From Pseudomonadota bacterium (GTDB lineage Bacteria > Pseudomonadota > Gammaproteobacteria > Xanthomonadales > Rhodanobacteraceae), in NCBI GenBank assembly GCA_023388255.1, contig JAEWGO010000006.1, positions 6,560 to 70,559 on the forward strand: 64,000 nucleotides of DNA, written 5' to 3'. Numbering within the stretch: the first letter of the stretch is position 1; the number at the start of each line of letters is the position of its first letter. The notes under the pieces were generated by a model that had not been told where the DNA came from, did not search any database, and was given only the letters and a program-made list of their open reading frames with translations. A program made the translations under genes and the position numbers. Shown in pieces: positions 18,366 through 28,050 of the stretch.

Positions 18366-18560
18366 TAAAGATGTCCTCCGCCATGTCGGTGCGCATCGAA
18401 CGACCTTGATCCAGAGGGATCAGGTGGGAGGGCTGACGGGGCCTTCAGGCTTTCCGCACAGGGCGGACATGCACACCAGCTTCCGTTTCGTCGTCCCGGG
18501 TCGTCTATAGGAACAAGGCAATATGTAAGAGTGCGCTGCCGGGCACCGCAGAGGACACCT
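18366..18560 (-). ncRNA. ssrS: 6S RNA
   Basis: About 190-195 nt between zapA and fau. The closing stem is visible: GGTGTCCTCTGC near the 5' end pairs with GCGGAGGACATC near the 3' end. The terminal hairpin CCTGATCC-CTCT-GGATCAAGG corresponds to the one in E. coli 6S RNA, and a large open middle lies between. A U-rich run follows the 3' stem. 6S RNA mimics an open promoter and holds sigma-70 RNA polymerase in stationary phase. Ends are approximate. Confidence 0.88.
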
Positions 18561-18564
18561 GCAG

Positions 18565-18867
18565 CTATTGTAGTGACGTGGCGAACGCGCGTTCAAGCTT
18601 CGCGTTCAGCGCCTGCAGGTTCTCTGCCAAGCGCTGCGACTCGGCCGATCCGCGCTGACGCTCGTCGAGAAGCTCGTGACTGATGTTGAGCGCGGCGAGG
18701 ATCGCGATGCGGTCTAGCGGCGCAGTGCGTGCATTGTTGCGCATCTCGCGCATCTTCGTGTCGAGATAGCGCGCCGCTTCGAGCAGGCCTGCGCGTTCCT
18801 CCGGGCGGCAGGCGACCAGGAACTCGCGATCGAGGATGCTTACGGATACGGGTTCGCTGGCGCTCAT
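18565..18867 (-). CDS. zapA: Cell division protein ZapA
   Basis: A 100-residue FtsZ-ring stabiliser. The N-terminal globular part contains VSVSILDREFLVACRPEE and the LLEAARYLDTKM helix; the C-terminal ~45 residues form a coiled coil (ISHELLDERQ through LNAKLERAF). It bundles FtsZ protofilaments at the division site. Gene order with 6S RNA is conserved in gammaproteobacteria. Its stop codon lies inside the 6S RNA promoter. Confidence 0.94.
   Translation of the reverse strand: MSASEPVSVSILDREFLVACRPEERAGLLEAARYLDTKMREMRNNARTAPLDRIAILAALNISHELLDERQRGSAESQRLAENLQALNAKLERAFATSLQ
18567..18596 (-). promoter_or_regulatory. Sigma-70 promoter of 6S RNA
   Basis: On the minus strand TTGAAC (18591-18596) and TACAAT (18567-18572) are 18 bases apart. 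The -10 box overlaps the last codons and stop of zapA, and the predicted +1 near 18560 matches the start of the closing stem. Confidence 0.65.
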
Positions 18868-18892
18868 CGCGAAGCCTGCGCGGGGAACGGAA

Positions 18893-19111
18893 TCATGCGT
18901 GGTTCTGCTCCAGCGACTTCAGGCGCATGATCATCGCTTCGACCCGCGAGCGCGCCTGCTCGTTGCGCGCGAGCAGTTGCGCACGTTCGGTGGCGAGTTG
19001 CTCTTGGCTGTGGCGCAGGCTGCGGTTTTCATCCTGCAGCGTGCGGCACAGTTCGAGCAGCCGGTCGAGGCGTTCGCCGATCGCCAGCAGGCTTTGCTCA
19101 TGCGCGGACAT
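18893..19111 (-). CDS. Small coiled-coil protein, TIGR02449 family
   Basis: A 72-residue protein that is almost entirely one coiled coil (LLAIGERLDRLLELCRTLQ through MRLKSLEQNHA), 25 bases upstream of zapA on the same strand. The family is regularly paired with zapA in gammaproteobacteria and is ZapB-like in character; a role in division is inferred from that linkage, not shown. Confidence 0.85.
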   Translation of the reverse strand: MSAHEQSLLAIGERLDRLLELCRTLQDENRSLRHSQEQLATERAQLLARNEQARSRVEAMIMRLKSLEQNHA

Positions 19112-19198
19112 GTGCCGGAATATAGCATCGCGGCCGCGCGCATTGTCATTCCACCGCAGGCGCCGCCGCGCTCCCTGCGGACAGGCCGCCGGAACGGC

Positions 19199-22100
19199 CT
19201 ATTGCGGCGTCGTGCCGAGCATCTGGCCGCGCTTGCGTGCGCTCTCGGTCAGGAACGCCAGGCATTGCGCGGGTGGCAACGGGAACGCCAACCAGTGGCC
19301 CTGGATCTCGTCGCAGTCCTGCTCGCGCAGGTACTCGACCTGTTCGGCGCTCTCGACGCCTTCGGCGACCACGTTGAGTCCGAGCGAATGTGCCATCGCG
19401 ATCACGGTCGCGGTTATCGCCTCGTCGTCGGGATCAGTGGTGATATCGCCGACGAATTCCTTGTCGATCTTCAGCGTGTCGATGGGCAGGCGCTTGAGAT
19501 AGCTCAGCGACGAATAGCCGGTACCGAAATCGTCGATCGCGAGGGTCACGCCCACCGCCTTGAGCCGGCGCAAGGTCGTGATCGACTGCTCCGCATTCGC
19601 CATTACCATGCTTTCGGTGAGTTCGAGTTCGATCTGGTTCGGCGCGATGTCGTGCTCGGCCAGCACGTCGCACAGGCGCCGGATCAGGTCGCCGCGCAGC
19701 AGTTGCGCCACCGACACGTTGATCGACATCGTGATGTCGCGGATGCCGGCATCGCGCCAGCGGGCGAGCTGCGCGCAGGCCTGCGCGACGACCCAGTCGC
19801 CGATCTCGATGATCATGCCGGTTTCCTCGGCAATCGGGATGAACACGCCCGGCGAGACGTTTCCAAGATCGCCGCTACGCCAGCGCAGCAGCGCTTCGAC
19901 GCCGGTGATGCGTTCGTCGAGCAGCGACAGTTTGGGTTGGTACACGAGCGAAAGTTCGTTGCGTTCGAGTGCCTTGCGCAGCGCCGCCACCGTGGTCGCG
20001 CGCAGGCGCGCGGCGGCGTCCATCGCTTCGGTATAGATCATCCATGTCTTGCGGCCGTGATCCTTGGCCTGGTACATCGCGGTGTCGGCGAACTTCAGCA
20101 GATCGGTCGGCACCTGGCCGTGGTCCGGATACAGGCTGATGCCGATCGAGGGCGAGATCACGACCTCCTGGCCGCTGTCGAGCTCCAGCGGCTGCTCGAA
20201 CGCGGCGATGATCTTGTCGGCGATGCGCTCGGCTTCGGATTTGCCTGGGATGTCCTCCAGCACGACCGTGAACTCGTCGCCGCCGAAGCGCGCCACCGAA
20301 TCACCTTCGCGCACGACCTGGCGCAGGCGGCTGCCGGCCGCCTTCAGCATGCGATCGCCGGCGGCGTGTCCCATCGAATCGTTGACGTGCTTGAAGCGGT
20401 CGAGATCGATGAACAACACCGCCACCTTGTGGCCGCCGCGGCGCGCACGAATGATCGCGTGGCCGATGCGCTCGCTCGCCAGGGTGCGGTTCGGCAACCC
20501 GGTCAGTGCGTCGTAGTTGGCGAGGTAGCGCAGTTCCTGTTCGGTGCGCTTGCGATCGGTGATGTCGGAAATCACGTTGACATAGTGCGTGCGCACGCCG
20601 TTGCCGTCGCGTACTTCCGAAACCTCGCTCCAGCTCAGGAACTCGTCGCCGTACTTGCGCCGCTGCCACAGTTCGCCGCGCCAGTGGCCGGTTCGGCGCA
20701 ACTGGTCGCGGATCGCGAGGTAGTGTTCGGCCGGATGCTGCGCGCAGTTGAGGAGAGCAGTGGAGCGTCCGACGACTTCCTCCTCGCGCAGGCCGGTGAT
20801 GCGCGTGAACGCCGGGTTGACGCTGAGGAAGCGGAACTGCAGATCGCACACGGCGACCGCCTCGTTCATGCTGCGGATGACTTCCTGCGCGATGCGCCGC
20901 TCGCGTTCGGCGGCGCGCGTAGCGGTGACGTCGCGCGCGGTGCCGCACATGCGCAGCGGCTGGCCGTCGGCATCGCGCTCGACGATCTTGCCGCGCGCGA
21001 TCGCCCAGATCCATTCGCCATAGTGGTTGCGCAGGCGGTGTTCCGATTCGAACGTGTCGGTCTGCTGGTTGATGTGGCGTTCAAGCTGGCGCTCGATGGC
21101 GGCGATGTCGTCAGGATGGATGTTTTGCCGGAACCAGGTATAGGTGAGCACGCTCGGTGCGCGCGAGGTGTTGCCCAACAGGTCGCCGGCGCCTGTGACG
21201 GTGAATTCGCCGCGCGGGATGTTCCAGTCCCAGAAATCGTCGCCCGAGCCCCACAGCGCGAGGCGCAGGCGATCCTCTCGTTCTTTCAGGTCCCGGTGGT
21301 GGGCCGCATCCTCGCCGCGCCGGCGGCGCAGCGCACGCCGCCACAGCAGCGCCGCGATCACCGCCAGCAACAGATAGAGCGCCTTGACCGCCAGGTTGTC
21401 CCACCATGGCGCTTCCATGCGTAGCGGGATGCTGGCGATGTGCTCGTTCCAATAGCCGTCATGATTGCTTGCGCGCACCTTGAAGGTGTAAGTGCCGGGC
21501 GCGAGGTTGGTATAGGTCGCGTCATGGCGCGCACCGGCATCCACCCAGTGCTCGTCGAAACCTTCCAGCTGGTAGGCGAAGCGGTTCAGGTCTGGCGCAG
21601 TGAAATCGAGTGCGGCGAAACCGAAACTGACGACGCGGTCTTCCGGCGGGATGCGCAACTCCGAGCCAGCGGAGGGCACGCGCCCGACGCGATTGCCAAT
21701 GCGCACGTTGGTGATCACGATCGGCGCCGCGTAACGGCTGCCGACGATCGCCTGCGGCGAAAACAGGTTGATGCCGTCGACGCCACCGAAGGCGAGATCG
21801 CCGTCGCGCAGCACGGCATATGCGCCGCCGTTGAACTCCATGCCCTGCAGGCCGTCGGCGATCGTGAAGGCGCGGAACACGCCGGTCTTGCGGTCGAACG
21901 TGCTGATGCCGCGGTTGGTGCTCAGCCACAGACGGCCGAGCTGGTCGTCGGCCATCGCATAAACGGTGCCGTTCGGCAGGCCGTCTCGCGGTAGCCAGCG
22001 CGTGAAGGTCGCGTGTTGCTCGTCAAGCGCATCGAGGCGGCTCAGGCCGGCCTGGGTGCCGATCCACAGCTCGCCGTCCGCGGTCTGCTGGATCGACCGT

Positions 22101-23809
22101 ACGAGGTTGGAAACCAGCGAGCGCGCGTCGCCCGGATCGTTGAGAAAGGTGCGGACGTGGCTGCGTTCCGGCTCGATCACGCTGAGCCCGCGCCGCGTGC
22201 CGGCCCAGATGCGGCCGGAACGATCCTCGTACAGCGCCAGTACGTGATCATCGGCGAGGTCGCCGATCACGTTGTCCGCGCTATCCTGGCGGTAGCTTGT
22301 CCAGTTTCGCGTCGCCGGGTCATAGCGTTGGACGCCGGCGAATGTCAGGCCGATCCATATCGAGCCGTCGTGTGCGCGGATCAGCGCGCGCACATCGCGA
22401 TCGGTCAGGCCGCGCGTACCACCGGGGTCCTGCGCCAGGAACGCCGCCGTCCGTCGCGCCGGATCGACCAGTGCGACGCCGCGGTTGGTCGCGACCCAGA
22501 GCCGGTCGTCGCCGCCGTCCGCGATCGCGACGACATTGATCCTCGCGCCACGCGGGCTTTCCTTGAGGCCTTGCAGAAGCAGGTCGGTGAAGTATTCGAA
22601 GCGGTTCGCGGCCGCGTCGTAGCGCTTCAGTCCGTCGCCGTCGGTGCCGATCCAGAGACCGCCGCTGCGATCCTGGAACAGCGCGCGCACGTAGTTCGAT
22701 GCAGTGCGCTCGCGCGCCGGATTGCGGTCGGCGACATAGCGGAACAGCGCGCCGTTCGGATTGACCTTGAGTACCCCGCGCTCCGCGGTGCCGACCCACA
22801 GCAGGCCGGAGCGGTCGAGCGTGAGATTGAGAATGGTCGCGTCGGGCAGGCTGCCATCGATGTCGGAGCCGGGGCGCAGCCATTGCGTGCGCCCGTCGGT
22901 CGGGTCGAGCACGGCCAGCCCCTCGCGCGGAACGGCCAGCCACAGCCGCCCGCGGGGATCTTCGGTGATGGCTGTCACCGGCGTTGCGCCTTCCGCCGGC
23001 CATGCCAGGCTGGCACGGCCATCCCGCCCGACGCGATACAGACCGTTGGCCGTACCGATGAGCATTTGCCCACCGGGTCCATTGTGCATCGCGCGGGCGT
23101 CGTCGATCGATTCGGCCGCGATGCGCTCCGGCATGCCTGCATTCGGCGCGAGTCGCCACAGGCCGGTCGAGCTGGCGATCCATAGGCAGCCGTCGGCGTC
23201 GAGACGGAGTTGGCGTATGCGCGTGCCGCGCGCATCGCCGGTCGCGGTCGGCGCGGCGAACGACAGCTTGCGCACGGTATGGCCATCGGCGGGATCGAGC
23301 AGCGCGACGCCAGCCTCGCTTCCGACCCATAAACCGCGCACCGGATCGAACAGCAACGCATGCACGCCGCGGGTGCCCGGAAGCGACTCGCCCGCGCTTG
23401 CGTCCACGTGGCGGAAACCCTCATCTGCACGGTTGCGGCGATACAAGCCTTCCGCACCAGTACCGATCCAGAGATTGCCGCTCGCGTCTTCCGCCAGGGC
23501 CGTTATCGGACCCTCCGGCGCGCTGTCCGCGTTGTCGTCGGAATGCTCGAAATTGTTGAAGCGGTATCCGTCGTATTGCTGCAGACCGCTGGCGGTGCCG
23601 AACCAGATGAAGCCGGTGCGATCCTGCAGCAGCGCAATGATCGAGTTCTGCGCCAGCCCCTGCTCGGTGCCGATCGTTTCGAAGAAAAAATCGCGCCGGA
23701 TCGCCTCGGCATGCAGCAGCGCCGACCACGCCATGCTCACGGCAAACAGGCACGCGCGCCAGCGCGAACATGACCATGGCCGGATCGAGCGCGATGCCGA
23801 AACGTTCAT
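19199..23809 (-). CDS. Propeller-Y_Y_Y sensor fused to PAS-PAS-GGDEF-EAL
   Basis: A 1536-residue membrane signalling protein. After a signal peptide (~15-35), two periplasmic reg_prop beta-propellers span ~40-700 (repeats of the type DRTGFIWFGTASGLQQYDG), followed by a Y_Y_Y immunoglobulin-like domain (~720-790) and one transmembrane helix (~800-820). The cytoplasm has two PAS domains (~850-1085), GGDEF (motif at 1176-1180, preceded by an RxxD I-site) and EAL (EALLRW; DFGTGYSSLSYLKRLPIDTLKID; EGVES). Key residues of both catalytic domains are present, so it may make or break c-di-GMP. The ATG at MNVSASRSIRPW gives the signal peptide; a longer frame upstream does not. Confidence 0.92.
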   Translation of the reverse strand: MNVSASRSIRPWSCSRWRACLFAVSMAWSALLHAEAIRRDFFFETIGTEQGLAQNSIIALLQDRTGFIWFGTASGLQQYDGYRFNNFEHSDDNADSAPEGPITALAEDASGNLWIGTGAEGLYRRNRADEGFRHVDASAGESLPGTRGVHALLFDPVRGLWVGSEAGVALLDPADGHTVRKLSFAAPTATGDARGTRIRQLRLDADGCLWIASSTGLWRLAPNAGMPERIAAESIDDARAMHNGPGGQMLIGTANGLYRVGRDGRASLAWPAEGATPVTAITEDPRGRLWLAVPREGLAVLDPTDGRTQWLRPGSDIDGSLPDATILNLTLDRSGLLWVGTAERGVLKVNPNGALFRYVADRNPARERTASNYVRALFQDRSGGLWIGTDGDGLKRYDAAANRFEYFTDLLLQGLKESPRGARINVVAIADGGDDRLWVATNRGVALVDPARRTAAFLAQDPGGTRGLTDRDVRALIRAHDGSIWIGLTFAGVQRYDPATRNWTSYRQDSADNVIGDLADDHVLALYEDRSGRIWAGTRRGLSVIEPERSHVRTFLNDPGDARSLVSNLVRSIQQTADGELWIGTQAGLSRLDALDEQHATFTRWLPRDGLPNGTVYAMADDQLGRLWLSTNRGISTFDRKTGVFRAFTIADGLQGMEFNGGAYAVLRDGDLAFGGVDGINLFSPQAIVGSRYAAPIVITNVRIGNRVGRVPSAGSELRIPPEDRVVSFGFAALDFTAPDLNRFAYQLEGFDEHWVDAGARHDATYTNLAPGTYTFKVRASNHDGYWNEHIASIPLRMEAPWWDNLAVKALYLLLAVIAALLWRRALRRRRGEDAAHHRDLKEREDRLRLALWGSGDDFWDWNIPRGEFTVTGAGDLLGNTSRAPSVLTYTWFRQNIHPDDIAAIERQLERHINQQTDTFESEHRLRNHYGEWIWAIARGKIVERDADGQPLRMCGTARDVTATRAAERERRIAQEVIRSMNEAVAVCDLQFRFLSVNPAFTRITGLREEEVVGRSTALLNCAQHPAEHYLAIRDQLRRTGHWRGELWQRRKYGDEFLSWSEVSEVRDGNGVRTHYVNVISDITDRKRTEQELRYLANYDALTGLPNRTLASERIGHAIIRARRGGHKVAVLFIDLDRFKHVNDSMGHAAGDRMLKAAGSRLRQVVREGDSVARFGGDEFTVVLEDIPGKSEAERIADKIIAAFEQPLELDSGQEVVISPSIGISLYPDHGQVPTDLLKFADTAMYQAKDHGRKTWMIYTEAMDAAARLRATTVAALRKALERNELSLVYQPKLSLLDERITGVEALLRWRSGDLGNVSPGVFIPIAEETGMIIEIGDWVVAQACAQLARWRDAGIRDITMSINVSVAQLLRGDLIRRLCDVLAEHDIAPNQIELELTESMVMANAEQSITTLRRLKAVGVTLAIDDFGTGYSSLSYLKRLPIDTLKIDKEFVGDITTDPDDEAITATVIAMAHSLGLNVVAEGVESAEQVEYLREQDCDEIQGHWLAFPLPPAQCLAFLTESARKRGQMLGTTPQ

Positions 23810-23924
23810 CGATACCAATGTTCCGCGATCAGGCCTGCCAGTGTAGGCAAATGCCGCCTGCCACGCCAAGGGCGCGCAGGCTCCGGGTAAACTGGCGGCC
23901 ACCTTGTCATAGAGCCGTCGTCCG

Positions 23925-24476
23925 ATGCCCTCTCACGTCGATTTCAGTGCCTTGACCGGCACCTTGCGGACCGTGCGCCTCGGCGTCGGCGCGAGCGATT
24001 TGCACGGCTCGCTGAGCGGATACCTCTGTGCTGGTGCGAAGGCCGACGCCGCCGGCTGGATCGGAGCATTGCAGCTCGGTTTCGATACGCCGGATGCGGC
24101 CGGCAATCCCGTGCTGCAGGACCTGTTCCACGAGTGCAGCGCGCAGTTCCCGGATGACGCCACGGAGGTCGAGCCGCTGTTGCCGCCGCCATCCGCTTCG
24201 TTGCCGCAGCGTGCCGATGCGCTGGTCGAATGGTGTCGCGGCTTCCTCGGCGGTTTCGGTCTCGGCGGATCGACACAACGCGGCGAATTGTCCGCGCAGG
24301 CCAAGGACATTCTCGGCGATCTCGCCACCATCGCCGCTTCGCGTTTCGACTACGAAGGCGGCGAAGCCGACGAGGAATCGCTGGCCGAAGTGCTGGATTT
24401 CGTGCGGCTCGGCACCGCGCTCCTGTATCGGGAGGTCAGCAAGCGCGCGCAGGCATCGGCGCGGGCGCTGCACTAG
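23925..24476 (+). CDS. UPF0149 family protein (YgfB-like)
   Basis: A 183-residue protein with the family pattern ASDLHGSLSGYLCAGA, LVEWCRGFLGGFGLGG and ILGDLATIAASRFDYEGGEADEESLAEVLDFVRLG. In other gammaproteobacteria ygfB lies immediately upstream of pepP, as here. The molecular role of this homologue is unknown; Pseudomonas YgfB affects ampD expression, which cannot be assumed here. Confidence 0.92.
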   Translation: MPSHVDFSALTGTLRTVRLGVGASDLHGSLSGYLCAGAKADAAGWIGALQLGFDTPDAAGNPVLQDLFHECSAQFPDDATEVEPLLPPPSASLPQRADALVEWCRGFLGGFGLGGSTQRGELSAQAKDILGDLATIAASRFDYEGGEADEESLAEVLDFVRLGTALLYREVSKRAQASARALH

Positions 24477-24791
24477 AGCGCGCCGGCAAGCCCGGTTGTA
24501 CGAAACCGCCAGCGTCGGCGTGGCATTCCGGCGCCCAGCAGGCCGAGTTCGGCGCCGCGCCTGCCTCGCACACGCGCGACGCATCGCTATCGAGCGGACG
24601 CAACCAGGCCGCTGCGAGCGCGACAAGTTGCGTCGTCCAAGCGGCCGCAGCGGGCCATGGCGCCGGAGCGAGTGACGCACGCGCCCGGGCGCGATGGCTG
24701 CGGCAATGCGCGCATTTGATCGTAGAATGCGGCGGGCTGCCTTCGCGCAAGCGTCAGGCATCCGCCACTTGCCGAGTGAATCGACGTCTCG
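24477..24791. other. Intergenic region, nothing recognised
   Basis: About 315 bases between the UPF0149 gene and pepP, longer than usual for this gene pair. No coding frame with a start and a ribosome-binding site, no RNA structure and no terminator stood out. Confidence 0.5.
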
Positions 24792-26105
24792 ATGATCGAA
24801 CTGAAGGAATACGCGCGCCGCCGCCGCCAGCTGATGCGCATGGCCGGCGCCGACGCGATCGTGATCGTCGCTGCCGCGCCCGAGCGCGTGCGCAACAACG
24901 ACGCCCACTATCCGTATCGCCAGGACAGCGACTTCCACTACCTCACCGGTTTCGGCGAACCCGATGCCGTGCTCGCGCTCGTGCCGGGTCGCAAGGCGGC
25001 CGAGGCGATCCTGTTCTGCCGCGAACGCGACACCGAGCGCGAGCGCTGGGACGGCGCGCGCGTCGGCACCGAGGGCGCGGTGCGTTTGCTCGGCATGGAC
25101 GATGCGTTCCCGATCGACGACATCGACGACATCCTGCCGGGACTCATCGAGGGTCGCACGCGCGTCTACTACCATTTCGGCCGCGACACCGAGTTCGATC
25201 TGAAACTGATCGGCTGGGTCAATCGCGTGCGCGCGCAAGTGCGCCAGGGCGCGAAGCCGCCGCACGAATTCGTCGCGCTGCCGCATCTGCTGCACGACCT
25301 GCGCCTGTACAAGTCGCGCGGCGAGCTGCGCCTGATGCGCAAGTCCGCGAAGATCGCCGCCGACGCGCACGTGCGCGCGATGCGGGCGACGCGGCCCGGC
25401 ATGAACGAGCATGAAGTCGAGGCGGAACTGTTGCACGCGTTCCGCAAGCAGGGCGCGGTGCCAAGCTACGAACCGATCGTCGGCGGCGGCGCCAACGGCT
25501 GCGTGTTGCACTACCGCGCCAACAACGCACCGCTGCGCGATGGCGACCTGCTGCTGATCGACGCGGGCGCCGAAGTCGAGTGCTACGCGTCCGACATCAC
25601 GCGCACGTTCCCGATCAATGGCCGCTACACGCCCGAGCAGCGTGCGCTGTACGACATCGTGCTCGCCGCGCAGCTTGCCGCGATCGACGAAGTGCGCGCC
25701 GGCCGTCCATTCGATGCATATCACGACGCGGCCGTGCGCACGATCACCAAGGGCCTGATCAAGCTCGGCCTGCTCGCCGGCAGTCTCGACAAGAACCTGA
25801 GCGAACATGCGTATCGCGCGTTCTACATGCACAAGACCGGGCACTGGCTCGGCCTCGATGTGCACGATGTCGGGGACTACCGCGTCGATGGCGAATTCCG
25901 CGTGCTCGAACCCGGCATGGTGGTCACGGTCGAACCCGGCATCTACATCGCGCCGGACGCGAAAGGCGTGCCGGCGAAGTTCCGCGGCATCGGTATTCGC
26001 ATCGAGGACGACGTCGTCGTCACCGACGGCGAACCCGAAGTGATTTCCGCAGACGTGCCCAAGCACGCCGACGAGATCGAAGCCTTGATGGCGGCGCGCG
26101 CATGA
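24792..26105 (+). CDS. pepP: Xaa-Pro aminopeptidase
   Basis: A 437-residue M24B metallopeptidase that removes N-terminal residues preceding proline. The N-terminal domain has the PepP block YPYRQDSDFHYLTGFGEPDAV. The pita-bread domain shows all five metal ligands: two Asp in LLIDAGAEVECYASDITRT, His in HKTGHWLGLDVHD, Glu in TVEPGIYI and Glu in GIRIEDDVVVTDG. Its stop overlaps the start of the AcvB-like gene (ATGA), so a peptidase and a lipid-related hydrolase are co-translated. Confidence 0.95.
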   Translation: MIELKEYARRRRQLMRMAGADAIVIVAAAPERVRNNDAHYPYRQDSDFHYLTGFGEPDAVLALVPGRKAAEAILFCRERDTERERWDGARVGTEGAVRLLGMDDAFPIDDIDDILPGLIEGRTRVYYHFGRDTEFDLKLIGWVNRVRAQVRQGAKPPHEFVALPHLLHDLRLYKSRGELRLMRKSAKIAADAHVRAMRATRPGMNEHEVEAELLHAFRKQGAVPSYEPIVGGGANGCVLHYRANNAPLRDGDLLLIDAGAEVECYASDITRTFPINGRYTPEQRALYDIVLAAQLAAIDEVRAGRPFDAYHDAAVRTITKGLIKLGLLAGSLDKNLSEHAYRAFYMHKTGHWLGLDVHDVGDYRVDGEFRVLEPGMVVTVEPGIYIAPDAKGVPAKFRGIGIRIEDDVVVTDGEPEVISADVPKHADEIEALMAARA

Positions 26106-27493
26106 CGGTCCTGCATGTGTTGATGTCCCTGCTGCTCGGCCTGTGCGCGAGCGTTGCGTCGGCCGCCGAAACGCTCGACTACGGCCTGTTCGGCACGCTG
26201 CATCTGAGTCGCCCGTCCGGTGCGATCGCGCATGCCGTGCTGCTGTTTTCCGACAAGCAAGGCTGGACGCCGCGACAGGACGAACTCGGCGCCGCGCTCG
26301 CGCAGCAGGGTGCGTTCGTCGTCGGCATCGACCTGCCGGCGTATCTCAAGCGCATGGAGTCGATAAAGGAAAAGTGCTCGTACCCGGCTGGGCACGTGGA
26401 AGAAGTCGCGCACTGGATCGAACGCCACGAAGGCCTGTCGAACTACTCGTATCCATTGGTCGTCGGCGACGGTGCCGGCGCGACGTTCGCCTACGCGATG
26501 ACGGCGCAGGCGCCGGCTGGCACATTCGAGGGTCTGCTCACGCTCGGCTGGGATTCGAGCCTGCGATTGCCGAAGGCATTCTGTCCCGGCGACGCCGGCG
26601 CGATGACCGCGACCGGCGATGGCGGTTTCCGGATCGTGCCGGTCGCGAAGTCTCCGCTGATCTGGTTGCCGCAGCCGTTCGCACGCGGCGCGCGCATCAA
26701 TGGCCTCGGCGCGCCGCTGGCGACCGCCTGGCATGCGCTCGGCGCACTGCTGCCGCCACTCGCCGATGCCGCGCCGGGATCTGCGCTCGGCACCCGCTAT
26801 GCGCGTTGGCGCCAACGCCAGAATGCGGCCGCGACCGCGTTGCCGGACGACGTGGCCGATCTGCCGCTGACCGAGATTGCGCCGCTGGCCAAACCGTCGC
26901 CGGGCGAACCGCACCGCATCGCGATCATCGTGACCGGCGACGGCGGCTGGGCCGGTCTCGATCGCGGCATCGCCGACGCGTTGACTGCGCAAGGCATCCG
27001 CGTGATCGGCTTCTCCACGCTGAAGTTCTTCTGGCACAAACAGACGCCTGATGCGGCCGCCGAGGCGATCGCGCGCGTCATCGCGCACTACGGCAAGAGC
27101 GATCCGTCCGCACGCTTCGTGCTGATCGGCTACTCGTTCGGCGCCAGTCTCGTGCCGGTCGTCGTCAATCGCCTGCCGGAAGCCGCGCGCGCGCGCGTCG
27201 ATGGCGGCGTGATGATCTCGCCGGACGACACCGCCGTGTTCGAGATCCATGTCGGCGACTGGTTCGGCTCGACCAGGCACGACGACGCCTTGCCGCTCGG
27301 TCCCGAGATCGCCGCGAGCAAGGTGCCGCTGGTGTGCGTGCACGGTGCCGACGAGGACGACAGTTTCTGCCTGAAGCCGCAGCCGGCACAGGTGCGCGTC
27401 GTCGACCTGCCCGGCGGTCATCACTACGACGGCGATTACGCCGCGCTCGGTGCATTGATCGTGCACAGCCTGCCGGCGAATCCGCCGCACTGA
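26102..27493 (+). CDS. AcvB/VirJ-like periplasmic serine hydrolase
   Basis: A 463-residue exported protein (signal peptide ~1-21) with two alpha/beta-hydrolase-like halves, the AcvB architecture. The N-terminal half lacks a clear nucleophile elbow; the C-terminal VirJ-like half has IIVTGDGGWAGLD, LIGYSFGASLVP (nucleophile GxSxG) and a late GGHHYDGD histidine. Agrobacterium AcvB is known to hydrolyse lysyl-phosphatidylglycerol, and mprF, which makes it, lies 560 bases downstream on the other strand. It is coupled to pepP. Family call good; enzymatic role inferred from family and context. Confidence 0.85.
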   Translation: MTVLHVLMSLLLGLCASVASAAETLDYGLFGTLHLSRPSGAIAHAVLLFSDKQGWTPRQDELGAALAQQGAFVVGIDLPAYLKRMESIKEKCSYPAGHVEEVAHWIERHEGLSNYSYPLVVGDGAGATFAYAMTAQAPAGTFEGLLTLGWDSSLRLPKAFCPGDAGAMTATGDGGFRIVPVAKSPLIWLPQPFARGARINGLGAPLATAWHALGALLPPLADAAPGSALGTRYARWRQRQNAAATALPDDVADLPLTEIAPLAKPSPGEPHRIAIIVTGDGGWAGLDRGIADALTAQGIRVIGFSTLKFFWHKQTPDAAAEAIARVIAHYGKSDPSARFVLIGYSFGASLVPVVVNRLPEAARARVDGGVMISPDDTAVFEIHVGDWFGSTRHDDALPLGPEIAASKVPLVCVHGADEDDSFCLKPQPAQVRVVDLPGGHHYDGDYAALGALIVHSLPANPPH

Positions 27494-27612
27494 ATCGGGC
27501 ACGTCGAATTCGCGGTCGAAAGTGATCGCGATAGCGGAATCGGCCTGCACCTTGTGTTCTGATGCGCGGGTGGTGGTCCAACGGCACCGCCATGCACGAA
27601 GGAGGATGGATC

Positions 27613-28047
27613 ATGGCGGGATTGCGGGAAGTCGTTTGCGCGATCGGTGCGGGTACGCTGTTCGCCGCTTGTGTGCACGCGGGAACCCTGGAAGAAGACG
27701 AGGCGCGCCTCGATGCGCTGCTCGCAGCCAAGCGTGCCGCTGCGGCCGCTGCACCCGCGCCGGTGGTCGCTTCGGTGACGGCGCCGACAGCGGCGCACGA
27801 GGATGCCGACAATCCGCATGCGGACTGGCTTGCGCCGGCACCCGAGCGCGCGCTCGGCGTCGCCTTCGTCGATCTCGTCCAGTACGTCGGCAGCAAGGTC
27901 ACGATCGTGACCGCCGGCGAGCGCATCCATCGCGGCGTCGTGACTTCGGCAAATGCGCGCCAGGTCAGTCTGCAGGTGCACCGCCGCGGGGGCAATGCGA
28001 CTTATACGCTGCGACGCGAGCAGGTCGTGCGCATCGACGCACGCTGA
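27613..28047 (+). CDS. Small exported protein with Sm/SH3-like C-terminus
   Basis: A 144-residue protein that I cannot assign to a named family. A strong AGGAGG site seven bases before the ATG fixes the start. It has a signal peptide (~8-29), an Ala/Pro-rich spacer with a short acidic coil, and a C-terminal ~65-residue beta-rich segment (GVAFVDLVQYVGSKVTIV, then RGVVTSANARQVSLQV) that looks like an Sm or SH3 barrel. It ends three bases before the convergent mprF stop. Function unknown. Confidence 0.75.
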   Translation: MAGLREVVCAIGAGTLFAACVHAGTLEEDEARLDALLAAKRAAAAAAPAPVVASVTAPTAAHEDADNPHADWLAPAPERALGVAFVDLVQYVGSKVTIVTAGERIHRGVVTSANARQVSLQVHRRGGNATYTLRREQVVRIDAR

Positions 28048-28050
28048 CCT

